A stretch of DNA of 64,000 nucleotides from Martelella sp. HB161492 (lineage in GTDB: Bacteria > Pseudomonadota > Alphaproteobacteria > Rhizobiales > Rhizobiaceae). Position numbers and translations under genes: made by a program. The DNA is taken from assembly GCF_013184775.1 (NCBI RefSeq), contig NZ_JAATVV010000005.1, forward strand, positions 124,001 to 188,000, given 5' to 3'. Under the pieces are notes generated by a model that saw only the letters and a program-made list of their open reading frames with translations, did not search any database and was not told where the DNA came from. Shown here piece by piece: positions 63,522 through 64,000 of the stretch. How positions within the stretch are numbered: the first letter of the stretch is position 1; each line of letters starts with the position of its first letter.

Positions 63522-63782
63522 GCTGTTCCCCTTCGATGTCGTGTCCTGATGCCGGGCGACCCTCGCCCGGTCTTTGCCTGTGTGCCCGCGAAGGCGCGGT
63601 CTTGATGCCATTTTCCGCCTGCGTGCCCATGGTGGAAAAATGTTATGTGCCCGATGGTTGACGGCTTAGAGCCACGGGGGGAAAACTATGGGGCCAGTCG
63701 CGCTTTCCGCGCAACAATCCCAACCTTGGTCCAGCATTGCTTCCATTGCCAGCCAGCGTGAGGGCGCATAACGTCGAAAACC

Positions 63783-64000
63783 ATGATCGAACAGTTTTTC
63801 ACCACGCCGCTGGATCCGGGCAAACGCCTGCAGCAACAAATTCAGGAACGCTTGATCGAGGCCATTCTTGCCGGCGCTCTGCCCCTGCACGAGCCGCTGC
63901 CAGCGACGCGGGTGATGGCCCGGCGGATCGGCGTTGCGCGCAATACGGTGACGCTTGTCTATGAGCGCCTTGCCGAGGACGGTTTTCTGAAACCGGTCAA
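63783..64000 (+). CDS. MocR/PdxR-type GntR regulator, N-terminal part (runs off the window)
   Basis: The ATG at 63783 begins MIEQFFTTPLDPGKRLQQQI and continues to the window end without a stop (72 codons). The GntR winged helix is visible: QERLIEAILAGALPLHEPLP, ATRVMARRIGVARNTVTLVY and ERLAEDGFLKPV. The LDPGKRLQQQI...LPATRxMARxxGVxRNTV pattern is that of MocR-type regulators with a C-terminal aminotransferase-like domain, which would lie beyond the window. It is divergent from the polyamine-type operon (261-bp gap), which it may regulate. Confidence 0.88.
   Translation, partial: MIEQFFTTPLDPGKRLQQQIQERLIEAILAGALPLHEPLPATRVMARRIGVARNTVTLVYERLAEDGFLKPV

Noticed and set aside
1-64000. tRNA/rRNA genes, CRISPR arrays, prophage or toxin-antitoxin modules
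   Set aside because: Looked for by eye on both strands; none could be supported. Weak tRNAs or small RNAs could still be missed without a covariance search.

Overview
The window reads as a chromosome segment of an alphaproteobacterium, most likely of the Rhizobiales/Hyphomicrobiales (inference). Most genes have high GC and GC-rich third codon positions. They match families typical of soil rhizobia: a hydroxyproline catabolic cluster, Opp- and Pot-type ABC importers, PcuAC copper chaperone, a CysD/CysNC sulfate-activation operon and many LysR/GntR regulators.

Layout. 0-9 kb: a window-edge surface-protein gene, a copper pair (pcuAC, DUF2946), an Ldh-type oxidoreductase with a MarR regulator, an MFS exporter divergent from a LysR regulator, an aldo/keto reductase, and a secreted eight-repeat Sel1 protein. 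9.2-14 kb: an insertion-sequence graveyard. It holds IS110 and IS3 remnants, then an IS407-like IS3 element split by a 3,024-bp IS66-family element that has a clean 8-bp target duplication and carries a HIT-family gene as passenger. 14-25.8 kb: an AT-richer polysaccharide cassette with two glycosyltransferases, UDP-glucose dehydrogenase, a sulfotransferase, a complete dTDP-L-rhamnose set (rfbCBDA), a Wzy-like polymerase and a Wzx-like flippase. This cassette is bounded by an almost perfect 96-bp inverted repeat made of IS3 right ends plus 49 bp beyond them. 25.8-28 kb: a second, 5'-truncated IS3 copy interrupted by an IS110 element with a frameshifted transposase.

28-37 kb: cysQ, cysNC and cysD (PAPS synthesis and PAP removal), then a second dTDP-rhamnose operon whose rfbA is a multiply broken pseudogene, and a second UDP-glucose dehydrogenase. 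37-43 kb: an oligopeptide/dipeptide ABC importer. 43-47.5 kb: an Old Yellow Enzyme and a LysR-controlled ring-cleavage-type dioxygenase/hydrolase/pirin set that looks like quinone or electrophile detoxification. 47.6-56 kb: a choloylglycine-hydrolase-family amidase, an MDR oxidoreductase, and a hydroxyproline cluster (GntR regulator, D-hydroxyproline dehydrogenase, M24 peptidase, hydroxyproline epimerase, alpha-ketoglutarate semialdehyde dehydrogenase). 56-64 kb: a divergent S-adenosylhomocysteine-hydrolase-like gene, an orphan gmd, a spermidine/putrescine-type ABC importer whose second permease has an unusual C-terminal tail, and the start of a MocR-type regulator.

How the parts may work together (inference): the IS-bounded cassette appears to build and export a rhamnose- and probably hexuronate-containing polysaccharide. 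The sulfotransferase could decorate it with sulfate drawn from PAPS made by the adjacent cysDNC genes, with CysQ removing the by-product PAP. The intact rfbA in the cassette may have made the second rfbA dispensable, which would explain its decay.
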